A stretch of DNA of 64,000 nt from the NCBI GenBank assembly GCA_900762355.1, contig CAAFGE010000032.1, positions 47,265 through 111,264 of the forward strand, written 5' to 3'. The stretch is from an uncultured Collinsella sp. (GTDB taxonomy: Bacteria; Actinomycetota; Coriobacteriia; Coriobacteriales; Coriobacteriaceae). Below, piece after piece: positions 45,795-54,785 of this stretch. Every line of letters begins with the position of its first letter. The stretch's first letter is position 1. The notes below the pieces were generated by a model. It searched no databases and had not been told where the DNA came from. It was given only the letters and a program-made list of their open reading frames with translations. The translations under genes and the position numbers were made by a program.

Positions 45795-47567
45795 ATGGCA
45801 GAACCTGAAAAGAAGGACTACGCTCGTCGTTGCGAAAGCCACGTCGAGGCCCTGCGCGTCGCAGTGCCGGGCGCTATCGAGAAGGTTGAGTGGCAGTGCG
45901 AGGACCAGCTGACGATTACCGTCAAGCTGGACCGTCTGCCCGAGGCCGTCCACTACCTGTACTACGAGCGCTACGGCTGGATTCCCGTGATTGTCGGCAA
46001 CGACGAGCGGAGCCTCTGCGGTCGCTACGCCGTGTACTACGTCATCTCCATGGAGGGGGAGGACCCCGGCTGGGTTACCGTGCGTGCCGAGGTCGACCCC
46101 GCCAAGATGGCGTTCCCGTCCGTGACGCCGTTCGTCCCCGCCTGCGTGTGGGGCGAGCGCGAGCTGCGCGATATGTTCGGCCTGATTCCCGAGGGTCTGC
46201 CCGATCGCCGTCGCCTGGTGCTTCCCGACGATTGGCCCAGCGGGCTGTACCCGTTGCGCAAGGATTCGATGGATTACCGTTTCCGTCCCGCACCCGCGAG
46301 TGACATGGAAAACTACGAGTTCTTGGCCGACACCAAGGGCAAGGAGACCACGCTCGTCCCCATGGGGCCGCTGCACATCACCTCCGACGAGCCCGGCCAC
46401 TTCCGCCTGTTCGTTGAGGGCGAGACGATCGTCGACGCCGACTACCGTCTGTTCTACGTGCACCGCGGCATGGAGAAGGTTGCCGAGACGCGCCTGAACT
46501 ATGACGCCGTGACGTTCCTCGCCGACCGCATCTGCGGCATCTGCGGCTGCGCCCACTCGGTGGCCTATGCCGAGGCCGTCGAGCGCGCCCAGGGCATTCA
46601 TGTCCCGCCGCGCGCCCAGTACATCCGCGCTATCATGCTCGAGGTCGAGCGCCTGCACTCGCATCTGCTCAACATTGGCCTGGCGTCGCACTACACGGGC
46701 TTCGACTCCGGCTTCCAGCAGTTCTTCCGCGTCCGCGAGAAGTCCATGGACCTGGCCGAGAAGCTCTCCGGTCACCGCAAGACCTACGGCCTCAACGTGA
46801 TCGGCGGCGTGCGTCGCGACATTTTGGCCGAGCAGAAGCTCTCCACGCTCACGACTATCCACCAGCTGCGCTCCGAGGTTCAGGAGCTCGTCGACGTTTT
46901 GCTCTCCACGCCCAACTTCATTGAGCGTACGAGTGGCATCGGCATCTTGGACCGCAAGATCGCACGCGACTTCTCGCCGGTCGGCCCGCTCATGCGTGGC
47001 TCGGGCTATGCCCGCGACGTGCGCTTTGACCATCCCTTCGACGGCTACGCCGATCCGGACGTCCAAAAGATGCACGCCGCCACGGCCGACACCTGCGATG
47101 CCTTCGGCCGTACCGCCGTTCGCATCCAGGAGGTCTACGATTCGATCGACATGATCGAGACCATGCTCGAGAACTGCCCGTCGGGCCCCATCCTCACCAC
47201 GGATTGGGAGTATACCCCGCACAAGTACGCCATCGGCGCCACCGAGGCGCCGCGCGGCGAGGATGTGCACTGGGCGATGCTCGGCAACAACCAGAAGTGC
47301 TACCGCTGGCGCGCCAAGGCCGCCACGTACAGCAACTGGCCGGTCCTGCGCTACATGTTCCGCGGCAACACCGTGGGCGACGCGGCGCTGATCGTCGGCT
47401 CGCTCGACCCGTGCTACTCCTGCACCGACCGCGTGACGGTGACCGATGTCGCCGCCAAGCGCGACCATGTGCTCGACAAGGAGCAGTTCGAGAACGTCTG
47501 GCGCGACAAGTCGCCGCTTGCGGGCGAGGGCACCATGGCCGCTCCGCTCGATGAGGAGGCGCTCTAA
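45795..47567 (+). CDS. hyfG: [NiFe] hydrogenase large subunit (HyfG/HycE type)
   Basis: The 590-residue protein fuses a NuoC-like domain (about 1-170) to the catalytic large subunit. The L1 motif RICGICGCAHS is near residue 247, and DPCYSCTDR near the C-terminus supplies the second Cys pair for the Ni-Fe site. All four ligands are TGC/TGT cysteines, so it is not [NiFeSe]. After TDR, 44 residues remain; by analogy with HycE this tail is removed by the HycI-type protease at 49652. Confidence 0.93.
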   Translation: MAEPEKKDYARRCESHVEALRVAVPGAIEKVEWQCEDQLTITVKLDRLPEAVHYLYYERYGWIPVIVGNDERSLCGRYAVYYVISMEGEDPGWVTVRAEVDPAKMAFPSVTPFVPACVWGERELRDMFGLIPEGLPDRRRLVLPDDWPSGLYPLRKDSMDYRFRPAPASDMENYEFLADTKGKETTLVPMGPLHITSDEPGHFRLFVEGETIVDADYRLFYVHRGMEKVAETRLNYDAVTFLADRICGICGCAHSVAYAEAVERAQGIHVPPRAQYIRAIMLEVERLHSHLLNIGLASHYTGFDSGFQQFFRVREKSMDLAEKLSGHRKTYGLNVIGGVRRDILAEQKLSTLTTIHQLRSEVQELVDVLLSTPNFIERTSGIGILDRKIARDFSPVGPLMRGSGYARDVRFDHPFDGYADPDVQKMHAATADTCDAFGRTAVRIQEVYDSIDMIETMLENCPSGPILTTDWEYTPHKYAIGATEAPRGEDVHWAMLGNNQKCYRWRAKAATYSNWPVLRYMFRGNTVGDAALIVGSLDPCYSCTDRVTVTDVAAKRDHVLDKEQFENVWRDKSPLAGEGTMAAPLDEEAL

Positions 47568-47568
47568 T

Positions 47569-48285
47569 ATGCTGAAGCTTTGGAAGGTCAACGCCAAGGC
47601 GGGCGACGCGACGGTCAAGTACCCGTTTGCGCCGTTCCCCACCAACAAGGACATGCGCGGCAAGCCCGAGCACAATGCCGAGCTCTGCATCGCCTGCGGT
47701 GCCTGCGGCGTGGCGTGCCCGGCCGATGCCATTCGCATGGACACCGACCTTGCGGCCGATACCATCACCTGGTCGATTGACTACGGTCGCTGCATCTTCT
47801 GCGGCCGTTGCGAGGAGGCCTGCCCCATGGAGGCCATCAAGCTCACCGAGGAGTTTGAGCTGGCCGTCATGAGCAAGGACGACCTCACCAGCAAGAGCGT
47901 CTATACGCTCGAGCACTGCTCGCGTTGCGGCAAGCCGTTTGCCCCGCACAAGGAGATCGACTACGCCAAGCGCCTGCTGCAAAAGGCCGGCGGCATGGAG
48001 GCCATCCAGGCCGCCCGTACCGTCGGTATGTGCCAGGAGTGCAAGCGCGAGCTCGACGCCCTACGCGCCGCCTCGGCCGTAAAGACCGGCAACGCGCACG
48101 GCATGGCTGCCAACGAGACGCTTGCGTCCGGTGAGCCCCAGGGCCCCGGCATGGAGTATCTGGGCGGCCACGGCGTGAACCCGGAGTATATCGACCGCGA
48201 GCTCAACCCCGATGCGCCCGAGATTCCCGCCGGTCCGGCGCCGGTCGAGGGCATCATCATGGATTTTGAAACGAAGGAGGAGTAA
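47569..48285 (+). CDS. hyfH: hydrogenase-4 ferredoxin subunit H (NuoI-like)
   Basis: The 238-residue protein has two [4Fe-4S] sets, CIACGACGVAC and CIFCGRCEEAC, as in HyfH/HycF. Two extra CxxC pairs (HCSRCGKPF and MCQECKREL) follow, a probable metal-binding segment, then an acidic Pro-rich tail. ATG at 47569 begins one base after the hyfG stop. Confidence 0.9.
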   Translation: MLKLWKVNAKAGDATVKYPFAPFPTNKDMRGKPEHNAELCIACGACGVACPADAIRMDTDLAADTITWSIDYGRCIFCGRCEEACPMEAIKLTEEFELAVMSKDDLTSKSVYTLEHCSRCGKPFAPHKEIDYAKRLLQKAGGMEAIQAARTVGMCQECKRELDALRAASAVKTGNAHGMAANETLASGEPQGPGMEYLGGHGVNPEYIDRELNPDAPEIPAGPAPVEGIIMDFETKEE

Positions 48286-48287
48286 CC

Positions 48288-49070
48288 ATGGCCGAACCCA
48301 CGCTTTTGCCCGAGCGGCTTCAGTACCGCCCGACCAAGATCGAGCTCGACGAGAGCATCGAGAAGGCCAAGGCGACCCTTCTTAAGAAGATCAAGCGCTC
48401 GGTGTACGTCTACCGTGTCGACTGCGGCGGCTGCAACGGCTGCGAGATCGAGATCTTCGGTTCCATCACGCCCGTCTTCGACGTCGAGCGCTTTGGCATC
48501 AAGGTCGTGCCCTCGCCCCGTCACGCCGATGTGCTGCTGTACACCGGTGCCGTGACGCGCGCCATGCGCATGCCGGCCCTGCGCGCCTTTGAGGCCGCAC
48601 CCGATCCCAAGATCGTGGTGTCCTATGGCGCGTGCGGCTGCACCGGCGGCATCTTCTACGACAACTACTGCGTCTGGGGCGGCACGGATAAGATTCTGCC
48701 GGTCGACGTCTATATCCCCGGCTGCCCGCCCAGCCCCGCGCAGACCATCTACGGCTTTGCCATGGCACTGGGCCTGCTTGACCAAAAGCTCCATGCCGAG
48801 ACCACGGTGGAGGCCGCCGGCGAGCAGGCCGATATCCTGCACCCCGGCGTGCCGTACAAGCTGCGCGTTGCCATTGAGCGCGAAGCTCGCGCCATGAGCG
48901 GCTACCGTTACGGCCGCGACCTGGCCAACGAGTTTATGGATACGCTCGAGGGCGCGCCCAAGGGCGACATCCGCGGTGCCATGGCGCTGCTCATCGACAA
49001 GCAGGACGATCCGCGCCGCGTCGAGGTGTACTCGGCGCTGCAGGATCTGGTGTTGGCCGGAGGTCGCTAG
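48288..49070 (+). CDS. hyfI: [NiFe] hydrogenase small subunit (HyfI/HycG, NuoB-like)
   Basis: The 260-residue protein carries the proximal [4Fe-4S] ligands in DCGGCNGCEIE, GACGCTGG and PGCPPSPAQ, the NuoB/HycG pattern. It passes electrons to the Ni-Fe site in HyfG. ATG follows AAGGAGGAG, two bases after hyfH. The C-terminal 90 residues are longer than in NuoB, as is usual for HycG types. Confidence 0.91.
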   Translation: MAEPTLLPERLQYRPTKIELDESIEKAKATLLKKIKRSVYVYRVDCGGCNGCEIEIFGSITPVFDVERFGIKVVPSPRHADVLLYTGAVTRAMRMPALRAFEAAPDPKIVVSYGACGCTGGIFYDNYCVWGGTDKILPVDVYIPGCPPSPAQTIYGFAMALGLLDQKLHAETTVEAAGEQADILHPGVPYKLRVAIEREARAMSGYRYGRDLANEFMDTLEGAPKGDIRGAMALLIDKQDDPRRVEVYSALQDLVLAGGR

Positions 49071-49652
49071 ATGGAGCTCACGGACCGCTCTGGTTACTTT
49101 GCGGGCCCCGGCATGCTCGGCGGCTCCTTTGGCGATGCCTCGCGCGCAAGCGACGAGGCCGCCGAGGGCGTCGCCGACCCCTGCCTGGGCGATGCGCCCG
49201 ACCAGGTGGTCTTTTACGAGCTCACGCGTAAGTTTGTGGAGACCGAGGAAGACGTTCCCCAGGAGGCCTGCGACGTGCTGTACTACACGCTCGCCGTGGG
49301 CCACCACACCGGCGTGCTCGACTGCTTTGAGCCGCGCTTGTCGGTGCCGGTGGATGTGTTCTATTCGCTCGTCGACGCGTTGCCGGAGGGGGAGGCTCGG
49401 ACTAAGTTTGAGGCCATCCGCTCCTTTGGCGAGTGCCAGCTCGACAAGGCGGCGGTGCCGTCGCTGCTCGAGGCCTGCGATGCGCTGCTCGACGAGCGCG
49501 GTTTTCGCGGGTCGGCCAAGGCCGGCATCTCGGTGTTCGACGACGACTTTGGCCTGCATGCCCAGCAGGTCGCGTTCTTAATGAAGTTCCGCGATCTGGT
49601 TGAGCGCGTGCGCGATGTGTCGGGCGTGTATCTGACGGGAAGGTTGCAGTAA
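49071..49652 (+). CDS. hycH: formate hydrogenlyase maturation protein HycH-like
   Basis: The 193-residue protein has the HycH landmarks DQVVFYELTRKFV, DVLYYTLAVGHHTGVLDC and GLHAQQVAFL. HycH/HyfJ proteins are needed to assemble the FHL hydrogenase, probably as chaperones of the large-subunit precursor. It starts at the base after the hyfI stop, and its stop overlaps the protease start by one base. Confidence 0.87.
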   Translation: MELTDRSGYFAGPGMLGGSFGDASRASDEAAEGVADPCLGDAPDQVVFYELTRKFVETEEDVPQEACDVLYYTLAVGHHTGVLDCFEPRLSVPVDVFYSLVDALPEGEARTKFEAIRSFGECQLDKAAVPSLLEACDALLDERGFRGSAKAGISVFDDDFGLHAQQVAFLMKFRDLVERVRDVSGVYLTGRLQ

Positions 49653-50155
49653 TGGGTCGCGTTGTGGATGGTCGTGTGAACGACGCCCCGTTTGCGGGCA
49701 TCGTGCTCACAGCGGGAAGCGTGCTGCGTGCCGACGATGCCGCCGGCCCCGTGCTCTCCAAAAAGATGGAGGACGCGCCCATCGCCGGTTGGTACACCAT
49801 CGACGGAGGCCAAACGCCCGAGGACGACATTATCGAGGTCAAGCGCGAGCGTCCGCCGCGTTTGGTTTTGGTCGATGCCGCCGACATGGCGCTGCCCGTC
49901 GGGTCTATCCGCCTGCTCGATAAGCGCGATGTGGCCCGCAAGTCGATGTTCACCACGCATTCGCTCCCTTTGTCGATTCTGATCGAGGAAATCGAGCAAT
50001 CGTGCGAAGATATCGTCTTCGTTGGGATTCAGCCGGGCGATACGGAGTTTTACAACCCCATGTCCCCGGAGGTCTTTGAGGCCGTCGACGCCGTGTACGA
50101 CGCCGTGGCCGCCAACGACTTTTCCCATTTTGTCCGCTTGGGGCAAGAGCAATAG
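49652..50155 (+). CDS. hycI: hydrogenase maturation protease (HycI type)
   Basis: The 167-residue protein is an M52 endopeptidase: GIVLTAGSVLRADDAAGPVL is the metal-probe site with the key acid, and IEEIEQSCEDIVFVGIQPG is near the second helix. The usual Asn in GN is Ser here. It is expected to clip the HyfG C-terminal tail after nickel insertion. Confidence 0.87.
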   Translation: MGRVVDGRVNDAPFAGIVLTAGSVLRADDAAGPVLSKKMEDAPIAGWYTIDGGQTPEDDIIEVKRERPPRLVLVDAADMALPVGSIRLLDKRDVARKSMFTTHSLPLSILIEEIEQSCEDIVFVGIQPGDTEFYNPMSPEVFEAVDAVYDAVAANDFSHFVRLGQEQ

Positions 50156-50194
50156 GAGCGCTTGTCCCTGCTGATTAGGAAAGAAGTGATTGAC

Positions 50195-51034
50195 ATGGCA
50201 GATTCCAAGGTGGAGTATCCCGCTCCCGATTGCCTGGCGCCCGCCGCGATCGAGGCCAAGACCGAGGCCGCCGGCGTGACCAAGGCCAACCTGCCGGTCG
50301 CTAAGGCCTTTCTGTTGGCAATGTTCGCCGGCGCGTTCATTGCCTTCGGCGGCCTGTTCTTTACCGTGTTCTTGAGCGATAGCACGCTGGGCTGGGGCGC
50401 CCAGCGCGTCGTGGGCGGCCTGTGCTTTTGCCTGGGCCTGGTGCTCGTGCTGGTGTGCGGCGCCGAGCTGTTCACCGGCAACTCGCTTATGGTCTGCGCG
50501 CTCAAGAGCAAAAAGATCACCCTGGCTCAGATGCTCAAGGCTTGGGTCGTCGTGTGGGTCGGCAATTTTGTCGGTGCCCTGTTCATCGTCTTTTTGGTGT
50601 ACATGGCCGGCATTTACAAGCTCAACGGCGAGGCGGTCGCCAATTCCATGGTGAGCGTTGCCGCCGGTAAGGTGACAATCGACTGGGTGACGATCTTCTT
50701 CCGCGGCATCCTGTGCAACATCTTTGTGTGCCTGGCCGTGTGGATCGGTACCGCCGGCAAGACCGTGGTCGATAAGGTCGTGGGCATTCTGCTGCCCATC
50801 GCCGCCTTTGTGGCCTGCGGTTTTGAGCACTGCGTCGCCAACATGTACTTTTTGCCCATGGGCGCCGTGATGCATGCATGCGGCTACGGTGCCAAGGTCG
50901 CCGGCGCCGATGCACTCAACGTCGCGGGCATTGCGTTTAACCTATCCGCCGCCACGCTGGGCAACATCGTGGGCGGCGCGGTTCTGGTCGCGCTCGGCTA
51001 CTGGTTTATCTACGCCAAGAAGTCCGAGGCGTAA
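50195..51034 (+). CDS. focA: formate channel
   Basis: The 279-residue protein has six hydrophobic segments and FNT signatures GAELFTGNSLMV and GFEHCVANMYFLP. FocA-type channels move formate across the membrane in step with hydrogenlyase. ATG at 50195 follows AGGAAAGAAG; the upstream TTG at 50162 is unlikely. It ends the operon at a strong terminator. Confidence 0.92.
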   Translation: MADSKVEYPAPDCLAPAAIEAKTEAAGVTKANLPVAKAFLLAMFAGAFIAFGGLFFTVFLSDSTLGWGAQRVVGGLCFCLGLVLVLVCGAELFTGNSLMVCALKSKKITLAQMLKAWVVVWVGNFVGALFIVFLVYMAGIYKLNGEAVANSMVSVAAGKVTIDWVTIFFRGILCNIFVCLAVWIGTAGKTVVDKVVGILLPIAAFVACGFEHCVANMYFLPMGAVMHACGYGAKVAGADALNVAGIAFNLSAATLGNIVGGAVLVALGYWFIYAKKSEA

Positions 51035-51056
51035 GGTACCGTCTGTTTGACGTTGG

Positions 51057-51092
51057 GCCTCCCGCGGGGCGTTGCCGTGCGGGAGGCTTTTT
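51057..51092 (+). terminator. terminator of the formate hydrogenlyase operon
   Basis: GCCTCCCGC (51057-51065) pairs perfectly with GCGGGAGGC (51079-51087), followed by TTTTT. Confidence 0.9.
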
Positions 51093-51156
51093 GGGTCCGG
51101 GGCTCGTTGCCGGGCTGTTGGCTTGCTGTGTTTGGCTGATGAAAGGGGTAATCGAG

Positions 51157-53274
51157 ATGGCATCTGCTGTGAAGCGTGACGGTCGCGCCGTAGTGACGAC
51201 ATGCGGGGGATGCTATGCCGATTGCGCCTTTGTGGCCCATGTTGAGGATGGTCGCGTGGTGGCCGAGTTGCCGGTGCCGGGGCATCCGTGCGCGGCGCGT
51301 GCCCTGTGCGCCCGCGGGCGGCATCGCCTGTCTATGCCGTTTGATGAGCGCGACCGGATTTTGCATCCCATGCGCCGTCGAACTGATGGCTCGGGGTTCG
51401 ATGCGATTTCCTGGGACGAGGCGTTTGCCCAGATTGCCGAGCGCCTTTTGGGGATTGTTGGCGAGTGCGGGCCTCGTGCGCTGGGCATGACGCTCGGCGT
51501 GCCCTCGTTCGACCGCTACTGGGCCTATCGCTTTATGCATGCGCTGGGCTCGCCCAACGTGTACGGTGCCGATGGCGCCTGCGAGGTAAGCCGACTTACC
51601 GGTTGGGAGCACAGCCTGGGCTACAGCCCCGCCTCCGACTTGGCACATACCGATTGCATCATGTACCTGGGGCGTTCCATTGTCGATTCGTCGACGATGG
51701 GGGCTGTTGACGCGCTCAACGATGCGCGCCGGCGCGGGGCGAAGATCATCGTGGTCGACCCCCGGCGCAGCGGTTCGGCCGCGCTTGCCGACCGCTGGCT
51801 GCGCGTGCGTCCCGGATGCGATCTGGCGTTGCTGCTGGGTATCGCACATGTGCTGGTAGCCGAGGACCTGTTCGACCACGAGTTCGTGGACCGCTATACC
51901 ACGGGTTTTGACGAGCTGGCACAGGCGGCCCGTGCTTGGACGCCCGAGTGGGCCGAGTCGATGTGCGACGTGCCGGCGGACGATATCCGTGCGACTGCGC
52001 GAGATTTGGCTGCCGCGGCGCCTGCTGCGGTGGTGGACGCTGGCTTTCATGGTGGCATCGGTATCGCGTATGCCAATAGCACCCAGACCGCGCGAGCTAT
52101 CTGTATGGTCGATGTGCTGCTGGGCTGCATCGGACACGCCGGCGGTGCCCTCAACCCATCCACGCCGCTTGTGTTGGGCGACCTCGATCCCGCACGCTTT
52201 GCGACGCCGTCGATGCCGTGTGAGCCCAAGTTGGGGTCCGAGCGCTATCCGCTCGTCGACCCCGAGCGCGGTCTGTGCACGACCATCGGTCAGTCGATTC
52301 TTGCCGGCGATTTGCGTGGGCTCATCGTCTATGCCAGTAACCCCGGTGCGGGCTATGGCAATGCGCAGGCTTGGTTGGGTATTTTGCAACAGCTCGACTT
52401 GCTCGTGACCGTTGATATTCGCTGGTCCGAGACAGCGCGCGCTTCTGACTTCGTGCTGCCCGACGTGACGTATCTGGAGGCCGACCGTGGCGTGGGAACG
52501 GTCGTGGGCGCCAACGATTCGCGCGTGTTCTACCGCAACGCCGTGCTGCCTGTGCAGCATGACGACACGAGACCGGGGCGGGAGATCTTTGCCGGGTTGG
52601 CTGCGGCCTGCGGCGTTGGCGAGTGCTTTGACTTTACGTCTGACGATCTGGCGGCTGCCCAGGTGGCACCGTTTGGGATCGATCTGGACGAGCTCAAGGA
52701 ACGCGGCTGGGCCGACACGGGTGTTGCGTTGCCGTCGCGTACGGGCGAGCCGGCGATTCCCCTGGATGGCGGCAAAATTGCGCTGGCAAGCGACGTATGG
52801 GAACGAGCCGGTCTGGGTCGTGTACCCAACTGGATCGCTCCCATGGTAGAGCCCGGCCCGGGGATGTTTCGCCTCATTAGCGGCAACCGTCCCTTTGAGT
52901 CGCATACCTCGCGCAGACTCGCGGCCCAAGGTGCCGCCGAGGCTGAATCGGACCTGGATGCCGTGCAGATGAACGCCGATGTCGCCGCTCGCATGGGTAT
53001 CGCCGATGGCGAGGTCGTCGAACTCGTGAGCGATATGGGCCGCGACCGCGTGCGCGTGGAGACGACGCCGTATCTGCATCCGGCGTGCATCTTTACGTCG
53101 GCCGCCCCCGGTGGGCGTTCGTTTGGCGCCGATGCCGGTGGCGCTCAAGCCTTGGGCGTGGGCCCGCTCGACCATACACCGTTGCGTTGGGACCCGTTGA
53201 CGGGTGCCGCGCTCACCCAGGAAAACGCCGTTCGCGTGGAAAAGATTGTCGCGCGCGGGGATAATGACGAGTAA
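51157..53274 (+). CDS. molybdopterin oxidoreductase (bis-MGD family)
   Basis: The 705-residue protein is a DMSO-reductase-family catalytic subunit. The N-terminal [4Fe-4S] ligands are TTCGGCYADCAF and a later CARALC, and bis-MGD segments include GAKIIVVDPRRSGSAALAD. GADGACEVSR near residue 135 supplies a Cys as probable Mo ligand, not Sec. No signal peptide is seen, so it is cytoplasmic. Substrate is unknown. It is transcribed towards selA, 53 bases away. ATG at 51157 follows GAAAGGGG. Confidence 0.85.
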   Translation: MASAVKRDGRAVVTTCGGCYADCAFVAHVEDGRVVAELPVPGHPCAARALCARGRHRLSMPFDERDRILHPMRRRTDGSGFDAISWDEAFAQIAERLLGIVGECGPRALGMTLGVPSFDRYWAYRFMHALGSPNVYGADGACEVSRLTGWEHSLGYSPASDLAHTDCIMYLGRSIVDSSTMGAVDALNDARRRGAKIIVVDPRRSGSAALADRWLRVRPGCDLALLLGIAHVLVAEDLFDHEFVDRYTTGFDELAQAARAWTPEWAESMCDVPADDIRATARDLAAAAPAAVVDAGFHGGIGIAYANSTQTARAICMVDVLLGCIGHAGGALNPSTPLVLGDLDPARFATPSMPCEPKLGSERYPLVDPERGLCTTIGQSILAGDLRGLIVYASNPGAGYGNAQAWLGILQQLDLLVTVDIRWSETARASDFVLPDVTYLEADRGVGTVVGANDSRVFYRNAVLPVQHDDTRPGREIFAGLAAACGVGECFDFTSDDLAAAQVAPFGIDLDELKERGWADTGVALPSRTGEPAIPLDGGKIALASDVWERAGLGRVPNWIAPMVEPGPGMFRLISGNRPFESHTSRRLAAQGAAEAESDLDAVQMNADVAARMGIADGEVVELVSDMGRDRVRVETTPYLHPACIFTSAAPGGRSFGADAGGAQALGVGPLDHTPLRWDPLTGAALTQENAVRVEKIVARGDNDE

Positions 53275-53327
53275 TTGACTCAGCTGATGCATTCGACTGA
53301 TCCACGTTTCTTTTTGAAAGGCCGCAC

Positions 53328-54785
53328 ATGAGCGATAGCCAGAACATGTCCGATGAGGTGCGCGCCCGCCTGCGCGCCATTCCTTCCGTCAACGAGCTGC
53401 TTGCCGAGTGGCCGGTGGTGAAGGCGGCGGGGGAGACCTGCGACGCGGTGGTGCATGCCGCCGTCACGGCCGAGCTCGACGAGGAGCGCGCCGCCATTCG
53501 CGCCGGCGCCGCCCCGCGCTCTAAGCGCGACCTGGCTTCGACCATCGAGTGGCGTGCGCACCGCTCCGCGCTGCCGAGCCTGCGCCCCGCCGTCAACGCC
53601 ACGGGTGTTGTTATCCATACCAATCTGGGTCGAGCCCCGCTCGCGGAGTTGGCCGCCAAGGCCGTGGCCGAGGTTGCGCGTGGGTACAGCACACTCGAGT
53701 ACAGCGTGGACACCTGTTCGCGCGGGTCGCGCAAGGAGCACGCCGCGCAACTGATCCGCTCACTCACCGGTGCTGAGGACGCGCTTGTGGTCAACAACAA
53801 CGCCGCCGCGGTGCTGCTGGTGCTGGCGACTCACGCTGCGGGCAAAGAGGTTATCGTCAGCCGCGGCGAGCTTGTCGAGATCGGCGGCAGCTTCCGTATC
53901 CCCGATGTCATGGCGGCTTCGGGCGCCAAGCTCGTCGAGGTCGGAGCCACCAACCGCACGCATTTGAGCGACTACGAGCGCGCCATCACGCCCGATACGG
54001 CCATGATCCTCAAGGTCCATCCTTCCAACTATCGCATCGAGGGTTTTCACGAGGAAGTGAGCTCAAGGGAGCTCGCCGCACTGGCCCATAAGCATGGTCT
54101 GCTGTTCTACGAGGATCAGGGGTCGGGCGCGCTTCTGCCCGATGACATCCTGGTGCGCGGCGGCGAGGAGACCACGCCGGCTTCGGTCGCGGCGGGGCTC
54201 GATATCGTGTCGTGCTCGGGCGATAAGCTGCTGGGCGCCGCACAGGCGGGCATTATCATGGGTCGCCGCGATCTGGTCCAGGCCTGCGGGTCGCATCCGC
54301 TTATGCGCGCTCTGCGTCCGGGTAAGCTCGCACTGGCGGCGCTCGAGGCTACACTGCGCATCTACATGGACGGGGCGGATGTGGCCCATCGCGAGGTACC
54401 GGTGCTCAACATGCTTACGCTTCCGCAGGCTCATCTGGAGCGTCGCGCACGCAAGCTGCGCGAGCTGATGGTGACGGGCCTCGATAAAGCTGGCTGCCCG
54501 TGTGCCGTGCAGGTGGAAATCGTCGAGGAGTCGTCGACTCCCGGCGGCGGCTCGCTGCCCACCGTCGAGCTGCCCACCATGTGCGTTGCCGTGCGCCTCG
54601 TTGATGAGCGTTTTTCCGTTGACGCGCTCAAGCGCTCGCTCGTTCAAGATTTCGACACGCCGGTCGTCACGCGCGCCTCGCACGATCGCGTCCTGTTTGA
54701 TGTGCGCACGCTCGTGGGTGACCGCGATATCGAGACGGCGGCATCGACGCTCGTCGCGTGCGTTAAGAAGGCGATTGCTCGATGA
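53328..54785 (+). CDS. selA: L-seryl-tRNA(Sec) selenium transferase
   Basis: The 485-residue PLP enzyme converts Ser-tRNA(Sec) to Sec-tRNA(Sec) using selenophosphate. RSKRDLASTIEW-type KRDLASTIEWR, NATGVVIHTNLGRAPLA, SVDTCSRGSRKEH and SCSGDKLLGAAQAGII (PLP lysine) are all SelA hallmarks. ATG at 53328 follows GAAAGG. It overlaps selB by 4 bases (ATGA). Confidence 0.96.
   Translation: MSDSQNMSDEVRARLRAIPSVNELLAEWPVVKAAGETCDAVVHAAVTAELDEERAAIRAGAAPRSKRDLASTIEWRAHRSALPSLRPAVNATGVVIHTNLGRAPLAELAAKAVAEVARGYSTLEYSVDTCSRGSRKEHAAQLIRSLTGAEDALVVNNNAAAVLLVLATHAAGKEVIVSRGELVEIGGSFRIPDVMAASGAKLVEVGATNRTHLSDYERAITPDTAMILKVHPSNYRIEGFHEEVSSRELAALAHKHGLLFYEDQGSGALLPDDILVRGGEETTPASVAAGLDIVSCSGDKLLGAAQAGIIMGRRDLVQACGSHPLMRALRPGKLALAALEATLRIYMDGADVAHREVPVLNMLTLPQAHLERRARKLRELMVTGLDKAGCPCAVQVEIVEESSTPGGGSLPTVELPTMCVAVRLVDERFSVDALKRSLVQDFDTPVVTRASHDRVLFDVRTLVGDRDIETAASTLVACVKKAIAR

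Noticed and set aside
47410..47430. [NiFeSe] hydrogenase in HyfG
   Set aside because: Both C-terminal ligand codons are TGC cysteines; no in-frame TGA is present.
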